Shown: piece after piece, positions 1 through 8,916 of the stretch
How the letters are laid out: each line of letters begins with the position of its first letter
Numbering within the stretch: position 1 is the first letter of the stretch
Source of the DNA: Streptomyces atroolivaceus
GTDB lineage: Bacteria; Actinomycetota; Actinomycetes; Streptomycetales; Streptomycetaceae
Assembly (NCBI RefSeq): GCF_000717025.1
Contig: NZ_JNXG01000003.1
Coordinates: forward strand, 310,001 to 374,000
DNA length: 64,000 nt
Direction of reading: 5' to 3'
Notes under the pieces: model-generated
What the model saw: the letters and a program-made list of their open reading frames with translations, nothing else
The model's database searches: none
What the model was told of the DNA's origin: nothing
Made by a program: the position numbers and the translations under genes

Positions 1-1
1 C

Positions 2-292
2 TACCGGGACGGCTACTACCCCGGCCATGTCGTCGACCGGGGCAGAGCCGTGCTGGTCCGGCTCTGCGAACGCATCGAGGCGGAACGGCCGGCGGACCTC
101 ACCGCGCTGTACGGGCTCACACACGCGGCGACCGAGGAGTTCAACGCCCTGCAGGCCGACTTCGAGGCTGCGGGGAGCGAGATCGAGACCGTCGCACGCG
201 AGGAGATAGCCGAGGACTTCTGGGCCGTGGCCATGGCGTACGGCTTCACGGACGCGGACGTCGAGGAGCTCATCGCTCCCAGGGACTGGTAG
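2..292 (+). CDS. DUF5713-like protein, 3' part (5' end outside window)
   Basis: The frame is open from base 2 and ends at the TAG before 293, giving about 96 C-terminal residues. The first in-window start (GTG at 50) lies inside conserved sequence, since residues YRDGYYPGHVVDRG precede it in frame, so the gene begins upstream of the window. The segment is acidic and helical (RLCERIEAERPADLTALY, then FNALQADFEAAGSEIETVA) and ends YGFTDADVEELIAPRDW. From memory this matches the small actinobacterial proteins called DUF5713; their function is unknown. No membrane segment or catalytic motif is visible. Confidence 0.7.
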   Translation, partial: YRDGYYPGHVVDRGRAVLVRLCERIEAERPADLTALYGLTHAATEEFNALQADFEAAGSEIETVAREEIAEDFWAVAMAYGFTDADVEELIAPRDW

Positions 293-335
293 GCGGCGGC
301 AGACGGACTCCGCGCCGTCCGGTCACGCCGTCCGG

Positions 336-2639
336 TCACGCCGTCACCGTGAGCCTGGCCGCCCTGGTGCGCTGCGAGGACGGTCCCGTCTCGATCGCGA
401 ACTCGCCCGGTTCCACGGCCCATTCCCCGGCCTGCGTGAACGAGGCCAGGGCCGGCGCGTCCACCGGGAAGGTGACCTCGGTGCTCTCGCCGGGTGCCAG
501 CTCCACCCGGACGAAGCCGCGCAGCTCGCGTACCCGGGGCCAGGAGGTACCGCCCAGCACCCGGCGCACGTAGAGCTGTACGGTCTCCCGCACCGGCCGG
601 CCGCCGGTGTTGACGACGCCGACCGTGCAGCTCGTCGGTGCCGCTCCGTCGAACCGGTCCACCGCCACGGACGGCAGGGACAACCGGGGCGTGCCGTATG
701 CGACCGTCGTGTAGGACAGCCCGTGGCCGAAGGGATGGCGAGGCGTGGCGGGCTGGTCGACGTAACCCCGGTAACCGTGGTCCTTGCCGTTGTAGAAGAC
801 GGGCAGTTGGGCTGCCGAGCGGGGCACGGAGACCGGCAGCCGCCCCTGTGGTCCTGCCGCGCCGAACAGCACGTCCGCGACCGCCCTGCCGCCCCAGGGG
901 CCGGGATACCAGGCGCTCAGCACCGCCGCCGCCTTGTCCGTGAGATCCGGCAGTGCGTGCGGCCGGCCCTGGACCAGCACGACGACCACCGGTGTCCCCG
1001 TCGCGGTGACTGCCTCCAGCAGGGCCGACTGTCCCTCCGGCAGGCCGAGTTCGGCCAGGTCGACGCCTTCGCCGCAGGTCATCTCCACCGGATTGCCGGA
1101 GGCGACGACGGCTGCCCCGTTGGCGTCGAAACGCGTGTCCGACTCGCGGGCGCTCGAACCACCGAGGACCAGCACCGCCACATCGGCGGCGGAGGCCAGC
1201 GCCACCGCCTCGGGCAGGTCCGGCCGGTCGCCGCCGATGAGGCCGCAGCCCCGGGCGTACGAGACCACGGTGCCGTCGGGCGCCGCGGCCCGGATGCCGG
1301 CGAGCACGCTGCCGCCCGTGCCGGGCCGTTGCGGCGCGGTGTAGTCGCCGAGCTGCTGCGGCACGGAATCGGCGTTCGGGCCGATGACCGCGACGGTCCC
1401 GACGCGGCGCCCGGCGAGCGGCAGCGTCACCCCGTCGTGTTCGAGAAGGGTGACGGACTCGCGGGCGAGACGCTCGCTCAGCTCCTCCATGCGCGCGGGG
1501 TCCGCACCCCGGGCCCCGGCGTACGGATGCTCGAAGAGGCCGAGGCGGAACTTCAGCGCCAGGACGCGTCCGACCGCCGTGTCCAGCGTGGACTCCTCGA
1601 CCAGCCCCCGCCCGACCGCCTCCGCCAGCCGCGGGTAGCAGTCGTCCCACAGGCTCAGGTCGGTCCCCGCCCGCAGCGCCAGCGCGCCCGCCGCCACCGG
1701 ATCACCCGCCATCCGCACCAGGCGGTCGACCGCGAGCCCGTCGGCCATCACCAGGCCGCCGAAGCCCCACTGTTCCCGCAGGATCCCGGTCAGCAGGTGG
1801 CGGTTCGCCGCACACGGGACGCCGTCGAACTCGTTGTACGCGGCCATGAGGCCCGCCGCTCCCGCCCGTACGCCCGCCAGCGCCGCCACGAGATGGATCT
1901 CGTGCAGTTCCCTCGCGCCCAGCTCGGTGGCCGCGCTGTTGCGGCCGCCGACCGTGGCGCCCTGTCCGGCGAAGTGCTTGAGCACGACTGCCGCGCGGTC
2001 CGGCCCGATACGCTCCCCGGCCGGACCCTGCACCCCGCGCACCAGTGCCTCGGTGAACCGCGCCGCCAGATACGGGTCCTCCCCGAAGCACTCCTCCGCG
2101 CGGCCCCAGCGCGGGTCCCGCACCAGGTCGAGCGCGGAGACCAGCGCGACATGGCCGCCACGGGACCGGAGCTGAGCCGCGGCGAGGGCCGCCGCCTCCT
2201 CGTACAGCTCCGGGTTCCAGGTGGCGCCGACCGCCAGGTTCACCGGCAGCACGGTCCCGTCCAGCGCCTGGATGCCGTGCGGCATCTCCTCGACGAGCAG
2301 GACGGGGACACCCAGCCGGGTGTTCTCCACGACGTGCCGCTGGACGGCGTCGGAGACCCGCGCCCCGTCCGCCGCGCCGATCCCCGTCTCCGCCGTCACA
2401 CCCGACCAGGGGTCGGCGCGCTGGAGTCCGTACAGCGCGCCCATCCCGTCGTAGGCCGCCACCTCCGCGCGGAACGCGTCCGTCAGCCGGTGACCGGACG
2501 GAGTGCGCTCGTACGCGTCCCATCCGTACATCCGCTGGTTGACCTGGCCCACCTTCTCGGTGAGCGTCATCCGCGACAGGAGATCCCGCACCCGGTCGGC
2601 GACCGACGCCTCGGGGTCGCGGAACAGCGGTTCGGACAT
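336..2639 (-). CDS. GH3 family beta-glycosidase (beta-glucosidase/xylosidase type)
   Basis: A 767-aa glycoside hydrolase of family 3, expected to release terminal beta-linked sugars from oligosaccharides taken up by the upstream ABC transporter. The N-terminal TIM barrel carries KHFAGQG (about 220-227) and the nucleophile Asp in GLVMADGLAVDR (about residue 300). The alpha/beta sandwich and a C-terminal fibronectin-III-like domain (ending about WAVEPGEFAIETG) follow. There is no signal peptide, so it acts in the cytoplasm. I chose the ATG at 2639 over the GTG at 2651 because GAGGTGA, which includes that GTG, sits 8-9 nt upstream as a Shine-Dalgarno sequence. It is the last gene of the operon, 40 bp after the GH5-like gene. 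Exact sugar specificity cannot be read from the sequence. Confidence 0.9.
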   Translation of the reverse strand: MSEPLFRDPEASVADRVRDLLSRMTLTEKVGQVNQRMYGWDAYERTPSGHRLTDAFRAEVAAYDGMGALYGLQRADPWSGVTAETGIGAADGARVSDAVQRHVVENTRLGVPVLLVEEMPHGIQALDGTVLPVNLAVGATWNPELYEEAAALAAAQLRSRGGHVALVSALDLVRDPRWGRAEECFGEDPYLAARFTEALVRGVQGPAGERIGPDRAAVVLKHFAGQGATVGGRNSAATELGARELHEIHLVAALAGVRAGAAGLMAAYNEFDGVPCAANRHLLTGILREQWGFGGLVMADGLAVDRLVRMAGDPVAAGALALRAGTDLSLWDDCYPRLAEAVGRGLVEESTLDTAVGRVLALKFRLGLFEHPYAGARGADPARMEELSERLARESVTLLEHDGVTLPLAGRRVGTVAVIGPNADSVPQQLGDYTAPQRPGTGGSVLAGIRAAAPDGTVVSYARGCGLIGGDRPDLPEAVALASAADVAVLVLGGSSARESDTRFDANGAAVVASGNPVEMTCGEGVDLAELGLPEGQSALLEAVTATGTPVVVVLVQGRPHALPDLTDKAAAVLSAWYPGPWGGRAVADVLFGAAGPQGRLPVSVPRSAAQLPVFYNGKDHGYRGYVDQPATPRHPFGHGLSYTTVAYGTPRLSLPSVAVDRFDGAAPTSCTVGVVNTGGRPVRETVQLYVRRVLGGTSWPRVRELRGFVRVELAPGESTEVTFPVDAPALASFTQAGEWAVEPGEFAIETGPSSQRTRAARLTVTA

Positions 2640-2679
2640 GGGGTGGCTCACCTCGGAAGTAGAGACGGGTCCGGGAACG

Positions 2680-4614
2680 TCAGCGCAGTTCGAGCACGCG
2701 GACGCCGTACGGGGCGAGGGTCACGTCCCGCACCGGGTCCCCGCCGGAGAGCTCGCGCAGCTCCCCGTCCGCCGACGGGCGCACGGTCAGCTCCTCGCCG
2801 GACTGGCTCACCAGCCACACGAAACGCGCGCCGTCCTCGCGGACGAGCGTGTCGGCGCTGACGTAGGGGGTGTCGACCGTCACCGGGCGTGCGGCCCCCG
2901 CGAGTTCGGCGAGAGCCGCGTACAGCCGGTGGGTCTGCTCAGGGTTGGCACGGGCCGTACGGGCGGCCATGTGCTCCAGCGGATACGTGGCCAGGACGGT
3001 GCGTCCCGTGCCCGTCTCGTAGCGCAGGAGAGCCGGACGGCCGTGCGCGTCCGTGGCGACGACCCGGGCGCCGTCCGGGACGACGGGCAGATAGGCGCGG
3101 CTGTCCTCGTTGCCCGCGACCGGGAAGGTCAGCACCTCGCCCGCGGATATCGAGCCGAAGTCCTCGGTGAACGTCATCTCCAGGACGTCGTCCTCGATCG
3201 GCTCGGCGACACCGTAGGACAGCTGGAGCTCCACCCCGAAGAGGCCGTCGAGGTCGTGGAACCACGGGCCGCGCGTCGTCGGGTACTCGCCCGAGCAGAA
3301 GGACAGGTAGACCGTGGCCCCCTCCCTCGCCCGGCGCTCCAGCTCGCGGCGGGTGCGGGTGGTCAGCTGACGGGTCGACGGCAGCAGGTACAGCGAGGCG
3401 TCGTCCGGCAGCCCGTCCGCCTCCCGGGCGAACGCGACCGGCAGATCAGCGCCGCGCGCGGCCACGTAACCCTGGTGCAGCGAGGTGAAGATCAGCGGGC
3501 GGTCGGCGGGCCGGCTGTAGGGGTAGCCGCGCTCCAGGAAGGCCGGCACGACGAGGGCCGCGTCCGCGTCGGTGCGGCGGCAGCGCGGGAAGTCGACCTG
3601 CTCGAGGACCTTCGCGAAGGCGGCCAGTTCGCGCAGCGGCTCCTTCGGACGGCCGGCACCGTCGGTGATCCCGAAGTGCATCTCGAAGGGGTGGTGGTCG
3701 TACGGCGACTGCTCCCACAGGCCGTCGTAGTCCGTGTTGTTCCAGGCCATCCAGCCGGTGGCGCCACCGAGCAGCGAGTTGTGCAGGGTCTGCCGGTAGA
3801 AGATCCCGGCGTTCGCGGCCGAGACCGTGTCGGTGGAGAGCCCGAACTCCTCCAGGACGACCGGCTGACCCGTGACGGCGGCCAGCTCGCACTCGAACGC
3901 GGCCCGGTAGTGCTGGCGCGGCCGGTCCGTGTCGGAGCGGTAGACGTGCGGCCCGACGAAGTCGACGTACTCGGCGGTCTCCCGCAGCGAGAAGCCGTTG
4001 TCCCGGCCGGTCACCTCGATGCCCCAGGCGCCGTCGCCGAGCGAGACCGGCTGGGTGCCGCCCGCCGCGCGCACGGCGTCGCACATGAACTGCGCCCAGG
4101 CGGTGACGACGTCGCCGGACGGCGGGTCGACCTGGTATATCCGGCCGTAACCCGGCATCTCGTTGGTGATCAGCCAGCCGGTGACCGCGGGGTGGTCCTT
4201 GAAGCGGCGGGTCATCTGGGCGACGAACCACGCCTGCCGGCCGACCAGCCACACGTCCTCGTACAGGTCCCGGTCACCGCGCCAGGCCGGGTCCCAGTTC
4301 TCGCCCGACATGTGGCCGACGATGAACGTGGGGACCGTCCCCATCCCCAGCTCCTGGTGGGCGTCCAGGAAGTCCCGGAAGCGGTCGCAGAGCTCCTCGT
4401 CGATCCGCCCGGGCTCCGGGTGGAAGTCGGGCCAGTAGAAGAACGACCGGGTCATGTTCAGCCCGTGCTCCCGGAGCACGGCCAGCTCCTCGCGGACCGT
4501 CTTCGGTTCGTAGTTCCGCCACATCAGCGGACCGCCGGTGCGGGACCAGAAGTTGGCGCCGAGCCACGGGAGGACGGCGGAGTCGTGGGTGAGCTGGGCG
4601 CTGTGGCGTCGCAT
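2680..4614 (-). CDS. GH5-like cytoplasmic glycosidase (possible beta-mannosidase type)
   Basis: A 644-aa clan-A glycoside hydrolase. The acid/base Glu is in WLITNEMPGYG (E152) and the nucleophile Glu in VVLEEFGLS (E256); between them is the GPHVY strand typical of GH5. After about residue 380 follows a glutamine-amidotransferase-like beta-galactosidase trimerisation type domain and a C-terminal beta domain. No signal peptide is present, so the substrate must be imported first, presumably by the ABC transporter of this operon. Intracellular actinobacterial GH5 enzymes of this build (subfamily 18) include beta-mannosidases acting on Man-beta-1,4-GlcNAc; assigning this one to that group is inference. 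It lies 51 bp downstream of the LacI gene. Confidence 0.8.
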   Translation of the reverse strand: MRRHSAQLTHDSAVLPWLGANFWSRTGGPLMWRNYEPKTVREELAVLREHGLNMTRSFFYWPDFHPEPGRIDEELCDRFRDFLDAHQELGMGTVPTFIVGHMSGENWDPAWRGDRDLYEDVWLVGRQAWFVAQMTRRFKDHPAVTGWLITNEMPGYGRIYQVDPPSGDVVTAWAQFMCDAVRAAGGTQPVSLGDGAWGIEVTGRDNGFSLRETAEYVDFVGPHVYRSDTDRPRQHYRAAFECELAAVTGQPVVLEEFGLSTDTVSAANAGIFYRQTLHNSLLGGATGWMAWNNTDYDGLWEQSPYDHHPFEMHFGITDGAGRPKEPLRELAAFAKVLEQVDFPRCRRTDADAALVVPAFLERGYPYSRPADRPLIFTSLHQGYVAARGADLPVAFAREADGLPDDASLYLLPSTRQLTTRTRRELERRAREGATVYLSFCSGEYPTTRGPWFHDLDGLFGVELQLSYGVAEPIEDDVLEMTFTEDFGSISAGEVLTFPVAGNEDSRAYLPVVPDGARVVATDAHGRPALLRYETGTGRTVLATYPLEHMAARTARANPEQTHRLYAALAELAGAARPVTVDTPYVSADTLVREDGARFVWLVSQSGEELTVRPSADGELRELSGGDPVRDVTLAPYGVRVLELR

Positions 4615-4665
4615 GGTGTTCTGGTCCTCTTCGATGTGCGGGGGGTGCCGGGGTGGTGCGGCGGT

Positions 4666-5718
4666 TCAGGCCGGGGGTGTCAGCGGGCCGGTCGACTCCC
4701 GTACGACCAGACGGGGACGGCCGTCGAGCTCCGGTGGGGGTACGTCCTCCCCGCACCCGGCGAGCAGGGTGCGGGCGGCGGCGGCACCGACGCGCTGCAC
4801 CTGCTGGTCCACGGTGGTGAGCCGGGGGTGGACCCAGCGGCCGAGCGAGAGGTTGTCGTACCCGACCACCGACAGGTCGCCGGGCACCCGGAGCCCGGCG
4901 CGCTGCGCCGTGCCGATGCCGCAGACGGCCATGGAGTCGTTGGGGAACACGAGGGCGGTGGGCCGGTCGGGCAGGGCGAGCAGCTTCTCGGTGACGTCGA
5001 CGGCGGCCTGCTCGGTGAAGTCGCTGTGCCGTACGGCGACGGGGGGCAGCCCCGCCTCGGCGAGGGCCTCCTCGAAGGCGTGCAACCGCAGCCGGGTGTG
5101 CAGCAGTTCGGCCGGGCCCGCGATGTAGGCCATGCGGCGGTGGCCGAGCTCCAGCAGATGAACGACCGCCTCCCGGATGCCCGCGCCCTGCTGTCCGAGC
5201 CCCACCCGGGGCACGGGCGAGGCGGCGTCGGGGGCACCCAGCAGGACGGCCGGCAGCCCGAGGCCCCGGAGCAGGGCCGGGCGCGGGTCGTCGGCGCGGG
5301 CGTCGGTGAGCACGGCGCCGTCTATGCGGCCCTCCGCGACCAGCCGCTCGTACAGGGCGTTCTCCTGCGCCATGTCGGCGACCAGGTGGAGCAGCAGACC
5401 GTAGCCACGCGGCGCCAGCTCGCCCTCCAGACCCGTGATCAGCTCACTGAAGTGCGGGTCGGAGCCCAGCACATCGGTGGGACGCCGGACGACGAGCGCG
5501 ATCGTACGGGTACGCGCGCGGCGCAGCGCCGTCGCGGAGGCGCTGGGGGACCAGCCCAGCTCGGTGGCCGCGTCCAGGACCCGGCGGCGGGTGGCCTCCG
5601 AGATCCGGCCGGTGCCGTTGACGGCCTGGGAGACCGCGGCGGTGGACACCCCCGCCGCGGCGGCCACGGCCTTGATGGTGGGGCGTACGGCGGTACGCCC
5701 TTCGAGGGGCTTGTTCAC
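4666..5718 (-). CDS. LacI family transcriptional regulator of the sugar operon
   Basis: A 350-aa repressor. The N-terminal helix-turn-helix (TIKAVAAAAGVSTAAVSQAVNG, about residues 15-36) includes the minor-groove hinge helix, followed by a periplasmic-binding-protein-like sugar-sensing domain (HFSELITGLEGELAPRGYG; VVGYDNLSLGRWVHPRLTTV). The start is the GTG at 5718, which overlaps the TGA of the permease gene (GTGA); the frame continues further upstream only as a shadow. The gene sits inside the operon it probably controls, between transporter and glycosidases, and its likely operator is the palindrome at 8857-8874. The effector is probably the imported oligosaccharide or a breakdown product of it. 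Confidence 0.9.
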   Translation of the reverse strand: MNKPLEGRTAVRPTIKAVAAAAGVSTAAVSQAVNGTGRISEATRRRVLDAATELGWSPSASATALRRARTRTIALVVRRPTDVLGSDPHFSELITGLEGELAPRGYGLLLHLVADMAQENALYERLVAEGRIDGAVLTDARADDPRPALLRGLGLPAVLLGAPDAASPVPRVGLGQQGAGIREAVVHLLELGHRRMAYIAGPAELLHTRLRLHAFEEALAEAGLPPVAVRHSDFTEQAAVDVTEKLLALPDRPTALVFPNDSMAVCGIGTAQRAGLRVPGDLSVVGYDNLSLGRWVHPRLTTVDQQVQRVGAAAARTLLAGCGEDVPPPELDGRPRLVVRESTGPLTPPA

Positions 5719-6542
5719 ATTTTCACCGCTCCGCTGACGAGGGCCTGCTGCATCCGCTTCTGGAGCACGGTGTAGACCACCCAGACCGGGACCAGGGTCA
5801 GCACCGTGCCCGCCGTAAGGATGCCGTAGTCCGTACCCGTCAGGGACTTGAGCGTGGGCAGGGCGACCTGCACGGTCCGCAGGTCCGGGTCGGGGCCGAT
5901 GATGACGAGCGAGTAGAGGTACTCGTTCCAGAAGGTCAGGAAGTTGAGCAGCAGGATCGTCGCGATCCCCGGCATGCACATCGGTGTGTAGACGTGCCGC
6001 AGGACGGCGAAGGTGGACGCGCCGTCCATGCGCGCCGCCTCCTCCATCTCACGCGGGATGGTCCGCATGAACTGCACCAGGATGACGACGGACAGCGGCA
6101 TCGCCGTGGCCGGCAGGAACAGCACCATGAACGCGCGGGTGTGGAACAGCCCGGTGGCGGCGGCCAGCAGGAACGTCGGGAAGAGCGCGGCGAACGTCGG
6201 GATCAGGAAGCCGAGCGAGAACACCCGCTCCACCAGGGCTCCGAGCCGGCCTTCCGCGCGGGCGATGGCGAAGGCGGCCGGTATGGCGAGCACCAGGGTG
6301 AGGGCCAGTGCCAGCACGGTCACGAGCATCGAGTTGAGGATCGCCGGCCCGAGGTGCGCCGAGGAGAACGACTCGGTGAAGTTGGCCGTGGAGAGGGAGG
6401 TGGGGAGGGAGAACGGGCTTCCGAAGATCTGGTCGTTCGTCTTGAACGCCGAGACCAGCAGGTAGTAGAGGGGGACGACCAGCAGCACCATGTACAGCCA
6501 GGCGAAGATGTGCGCCGGCAGCCAGGACCTTCCGAACTTCAT
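5715..6542 (-). CDS. Carbohydrate ABC transporter permease, MalG type
   Basis: A 275-aa inner-membrane permease with six predicted transmembrane segments and the cytoplasmic EAA loop (EEAARMDGASTFAVLRHVYTP, near residue 185) that docks onto the ATPase. It is the second permease of a CUT1-type importer, paired with the MalF-type gene upstream (14-bp gap) and overlapping the LacI gene by 4 nt downstream. The operon encodes no ATPase. In Streptomyces, CUT1 importers usually share the multitask ATPase MsiK encoded elsewhere, which would fit here. Length and topology are normal. Confidence 0.93.
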   Translation of the reverse strand: MKFGRSWLPAHIFAWLYMVLLVVPLYYLLVSAFKTNDQIFGSPFSLPTSLSTANFTESFSSAHLGPAILNSMLVTVLALALTLVLAIPAAFAIARAEGRLGALVERVFSLGFLIPTFAALFPTFLLAAATGLFHTRAFMVLFLPATAMPLSVVILVQFMRTIPREMEEAARMDGASTFAVLRHVYTPMCMPGIATILLLNFLTFWNEYLYSLVIIGPDPDLRTVQVALPTLKSLTGTDYGILTAGTVLTLVPVWVVYTVLQKRMQQALVSGAVKM

Positions 6543-6556
6543 GGGACCAGCTCCGA

Positions 6557-7498
6557 TCAGTAGTTCTGGCGGAAGACGCGACGGATGGTCAGCAGCCCGG
6601 CCAGACCGACCAGGAACAGGGCCACGCCCACGGTCTGGCTGTAGCCGAGGTCGGCCGCGATGAACGCCTTCTGGTAGACCAGGAAGGACAACGTCGTCGA
6701 TGAGCTCCCCGGGCCGCCCTGGGTCAGCAGCAGCACGTTCTGCGCGGAGCCGAAGAGCGTCCAGAGGAACTGGAGCATCGTCACGACGCCCACGAAGTCA
6801 CGGATGACGGGGAAGTGGATGCGCCACATGGCGCGCCAGTGGCCGGCGCCGTCGAGCTGAGCGGCCTCACCGATCTCGTCCGGGACGCTGCCGAGCCGGG
6901 CCGCGAACAGCACGGCGGTGAACCCGATGCCGCTCCACACGTCGAGGAGGATGAGGGAGCCGAGCGCGGTGGAGGGGGAGGCGAGCCAGGCGTCGGTCAG
7001 CGAGCCGAGGCCGGCCTTGTCCAGGGCGCCGTTGAGCAGGCCGTCCGGGGAGAGGACCGCGTAGAACACCATCGCCTTGGCGGGGGTCGAGATCAGCCCG
7101 GGGATGAAGAGCAGATACCGCAGGACGCGGTGCCCCGGCGGTTTCTGGGCGACGTAGTACCCGAGCATGTACGCCCCGATGATCATCAGGGGCACGGCCA
7201 CGGCGAGCTGTACGGCGGTGTTGCGCACCGCGTCCCAGAACACCGGGTCGTCCAGGACCGCGCTGATGTTGCCGGTGCCGGCGAACGAGACCGGCTGGAG
7301 CATGCCGGGCCAGTGCAGGGCGGCGATCACGAAGATGGCGACCAGCGGGCCGACCATGAAGACCAGGTACCAGACCAGCGCGGGCACGGCGAGGATGACC
7401 CCGCCCTGCGTACGGCGCTTCGTGGTGAGGGCGGACGGCGGGGGAGTGACCGGTCCGCGGACCGAGGCGCCGCCCGGGGCGGACGAGAGCATCGTCAT
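6557..7498 (-). CDS. Sugar ABC transporter permease, MalF type
   Basis: A 313-aa permease with a cytoplasmic N-terminus, six to seven hydrophobic segments starting at about residue 35 (GVILAVPALVWYLVFMVGPL) and the EAA loop (GEAAQLDGAGHWRAMWRIHFP, near 215-235). It forms the translocation pore with the MalG-type partner. It starts 31 bp after the binding-protein gene. The first ATG (7498) is followed by a second ATG two codons later; the Shine-Dalgarno sequence does not decide between them. Confidence 0.93.
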   Translation of the reverse strand: MTMLSSAPGGASVRGPVTPPPSALTTKRRTQGGVILAVPALVWYLVFMVGPLVAIFVIAALHWPGMLQPVSFAGTGNISAVLDDPVFWDAVRNTAVQLAVAVPLMIIGAYMLGYYVAQKPPGHRVLRYLLFIPGLISTPAKAMVFYAVLSPDGLLNGALDKAGLGSLTDAWLASPSTALGSLILLDVWSGIGFTAVLFAARLGSVPDEIGEAAQLDGAGHWRAMWRIHFPVIRDFVGVVTMLQFLWTLFGSAQNVLLLTQGGPGSSSTTLSFLVYQKAFIAADLGYSQTVGVALFLVGLAGLLTIRRVFRQNY

Positions 7499-7529
7499 GG
7501 GAGGACTCGCAAAGGCTCGGGCGCGCGGA

Positions 7530-8822
7530 TCAGGCCGTGCGGTAGGCGGATTCCAGGGCGGAGCGCACGGAGGCCGCGCTCGTCCCCCGGGTGAAGGCGG
7601 TGCTGGTGGCGGTGATCAGCGGCTGGGTGGCGGTCGGAGGGACGTACAGGTCGGGCAGGAGCGCCTGGCCGACCCGGTCGCCGAGCTGCTGGGCCTTCGC
7701 CACCAGAGGGAAGTCCCTGCTGACCGTGTCGGTCACGAGCGCCATGTCCCGGCCGCTCTCGGTGATGAAGCGCGACACCACGTCGGGGCGGTACATGAAG
7801 CGGATGAACTTCTCGACGGAGGACAGCTTCTTCACGCCGTTGGGGCTGATCCAGAAACCGATGAGGGTGTACGAGCGCAGGATGGTCGGCTTCTCGTGGA
7901 CGGCGCCCGGGGCGAGCGGCCAGCCGCCGATCTCGGTGTGCCCGGCCGCCTTCGCGGGGACCTTCGCCAGCGCGGAGGACATCGCGGACTGGATGGCCGC
8001 CGCCTCGGTGTTGTACTGCGTGGTCATCGTGTCGGAGGTCAGCCCCTGTGCCTTGTCCGCGAAGACTCCGGCGTCCCGCAGGGTCACGAAGTAGTCGATG
8101 CCCTCGCGGGCGCCCCGGCTGCCGCTGAAGTCCCCGGTCGAGTAGACCTTCCGGGCCTCCTCGGGGGTGAGGAAGGTCTGGATGATCTGGGCGAGCAGCT
8201 TCTGCCCCGTCCAGTCGTTGCCGCCGACGGTGACGGGGGCGATGCCCTTCGCGCGCAGCTTCCGGGCGGCACCGATGAGCTGGTCCCCGGTGGTGGGGAC
8301 GGAACCGATGCCGGCCCGGTCGAGCAGGTGGGTGTTGTAGGCGACGGGCCAGTTGGTGGCGAAGTACGGGAAGGCGCGGAGCCTGCCCTTGCCGTCGGTC
8401 CACTCACTCAGGGCGGCGGGCAGGACGCGCTCGCGCAGTCCCCAGTCGTCGAGGTAGCCCTTCACGTCGACGGTGGCGCCGACGTCGGTCCAGGCGAGCG
8501 TCTTGTCGTACAGGTTGACCATGACCACGTCCGGCTCCTTACGGGCCAGCCGTGAGGTCTCGTAGACCTGGGGGAGGTCGTCGCCGTTGACGAGGTTCTT
8601 GACCCGGATGTCCGGGTTCTCCTTCTCGAAGGCCTTGACGACGGCGGTGTACGTGGCGGAGCCCGGCGCGGTGGTGCCGAGCTGGGTGTGGACGAGTAGG
8701 GAGCCGGGGTCGGAATCGGCCGAGGCGAGCGTGGAACAGCCGGACATTGCGGGCAGCGCGGTAGCGGCGGCGAGGCCGGAACCAGCGACAAGGAAACCGC
8801 GCCGACTCAGGGGTGAGCGCAC
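7530..8822 (-). CDS. Extracellular solute-binding lipoprotein of the sugar ABC importer
   Basis: A 430-aa family-1 solute-binding protein that captures the oligosaccharide outside the membrane. The N-terminus has a twin-arginine stretch (LSRRGFLVAGSG) and a lipobox ending PAMSGC (Cys near residue 29), so it is exported, probably by Tat, and lipid-anchored. The mature part has the usual features of the family (VVKAFEKENPDIRVKNLV; PDVVMVNLYDKTLAWTD). The start is the GTG at 8822, with GGAGA about 12 nt upstream. It is the first gene of the operon; the promoter (8888-8916) and operator (8857-8874) lie directly upstream. Confidence 0.93.
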   Translation of the reverse strand: MRSPLSRRGFLVAGSGLAAATALPAMSGCSTLASADSDPGSLLVHTQLGTTAPGSATYTAVVKAFEKENPDIRVKNLVNGDDLPQVYETSRLARKEPDVVMVNLYDKTLAWTDVGATVDVKGYLDDWGLRERVLPAALSEWTDGKGRLRAFPYFATNWPVAYNTHLLDRAGIGSVPTTGDQLIGAARKLRAKGIAPVTVGGNDWTGQKLLAQIIQTFLTPEEARKVYSTGDFSGSRGAREGIDYFVTLRDAGVFADKAQGLTSDTMTTQYNTEAAAIQSAMSSALAKVPAKAAGHTEIGGWPLAPGAVHEKPTILRSYTLIGFWISPNGVKKLSSVEKFIRFMYRPDVVSRFITESGRDMALVTDTVSRDFPLVAKAQQLGDRVGQALLPDLYVPPTATQPLITATSTAFTRGTSAASVRSALESAYRTA

Positions 8823-8856
8823 AGCGGGATGTCTCCAACCAGGACGTTGACCGGGG

Positions 8857-8874
8857 TGGTTAATCGATGTACCA
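8857..8874. promoter_or_regulatory. LacI-type operator palindrome
   Basis: TGGTTAATCGATGTACCA is an 18-bp palindrome of the form TGGT-NN-ATCGAT-NN-ACCA with 14 of 18 symmetric positions. The central CG is characteristic of LacI-family sites. It lies about 7 bp after the predicted transcription start and 35 bp before the GTG of the binding-protein gene, a position suited to blocking transcription. The obvious ligand is the LacI protein encoded in the same operon. Confidence 0.75.
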
Positions 8875-8887
8875 GCGGGTTGCGAGA

Positions 8888-8916
8888 AACCTAGGGGCGG
8901 GGGAAGGAATGGTCAA
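8888..8916 (-). promoter_or_regulatory. Vegetative (HrdB-type) promoter of the sugar operon
   Basis: Read on the minus strand: -35 TTGACC (8911-8916), a 17-bp spacer and -10 TAGGTT (8888-8893). Both hexamers fit the Streptomyces principal sigma factor consensus and the spacing is optimal. The transcription start should fall near 8881, just upstream of the operator at 8857-8874. Confidence 0.75.

Noticed and set aside
723-5775. Very long plus-strand reading frames opposite the sugar operon
   Set aside because: They are antisense shadows created by high GC at third positions; they lack family motifs and Shine-Dalgarno sequences, while the minus-strand genes have full catalytic motifs.
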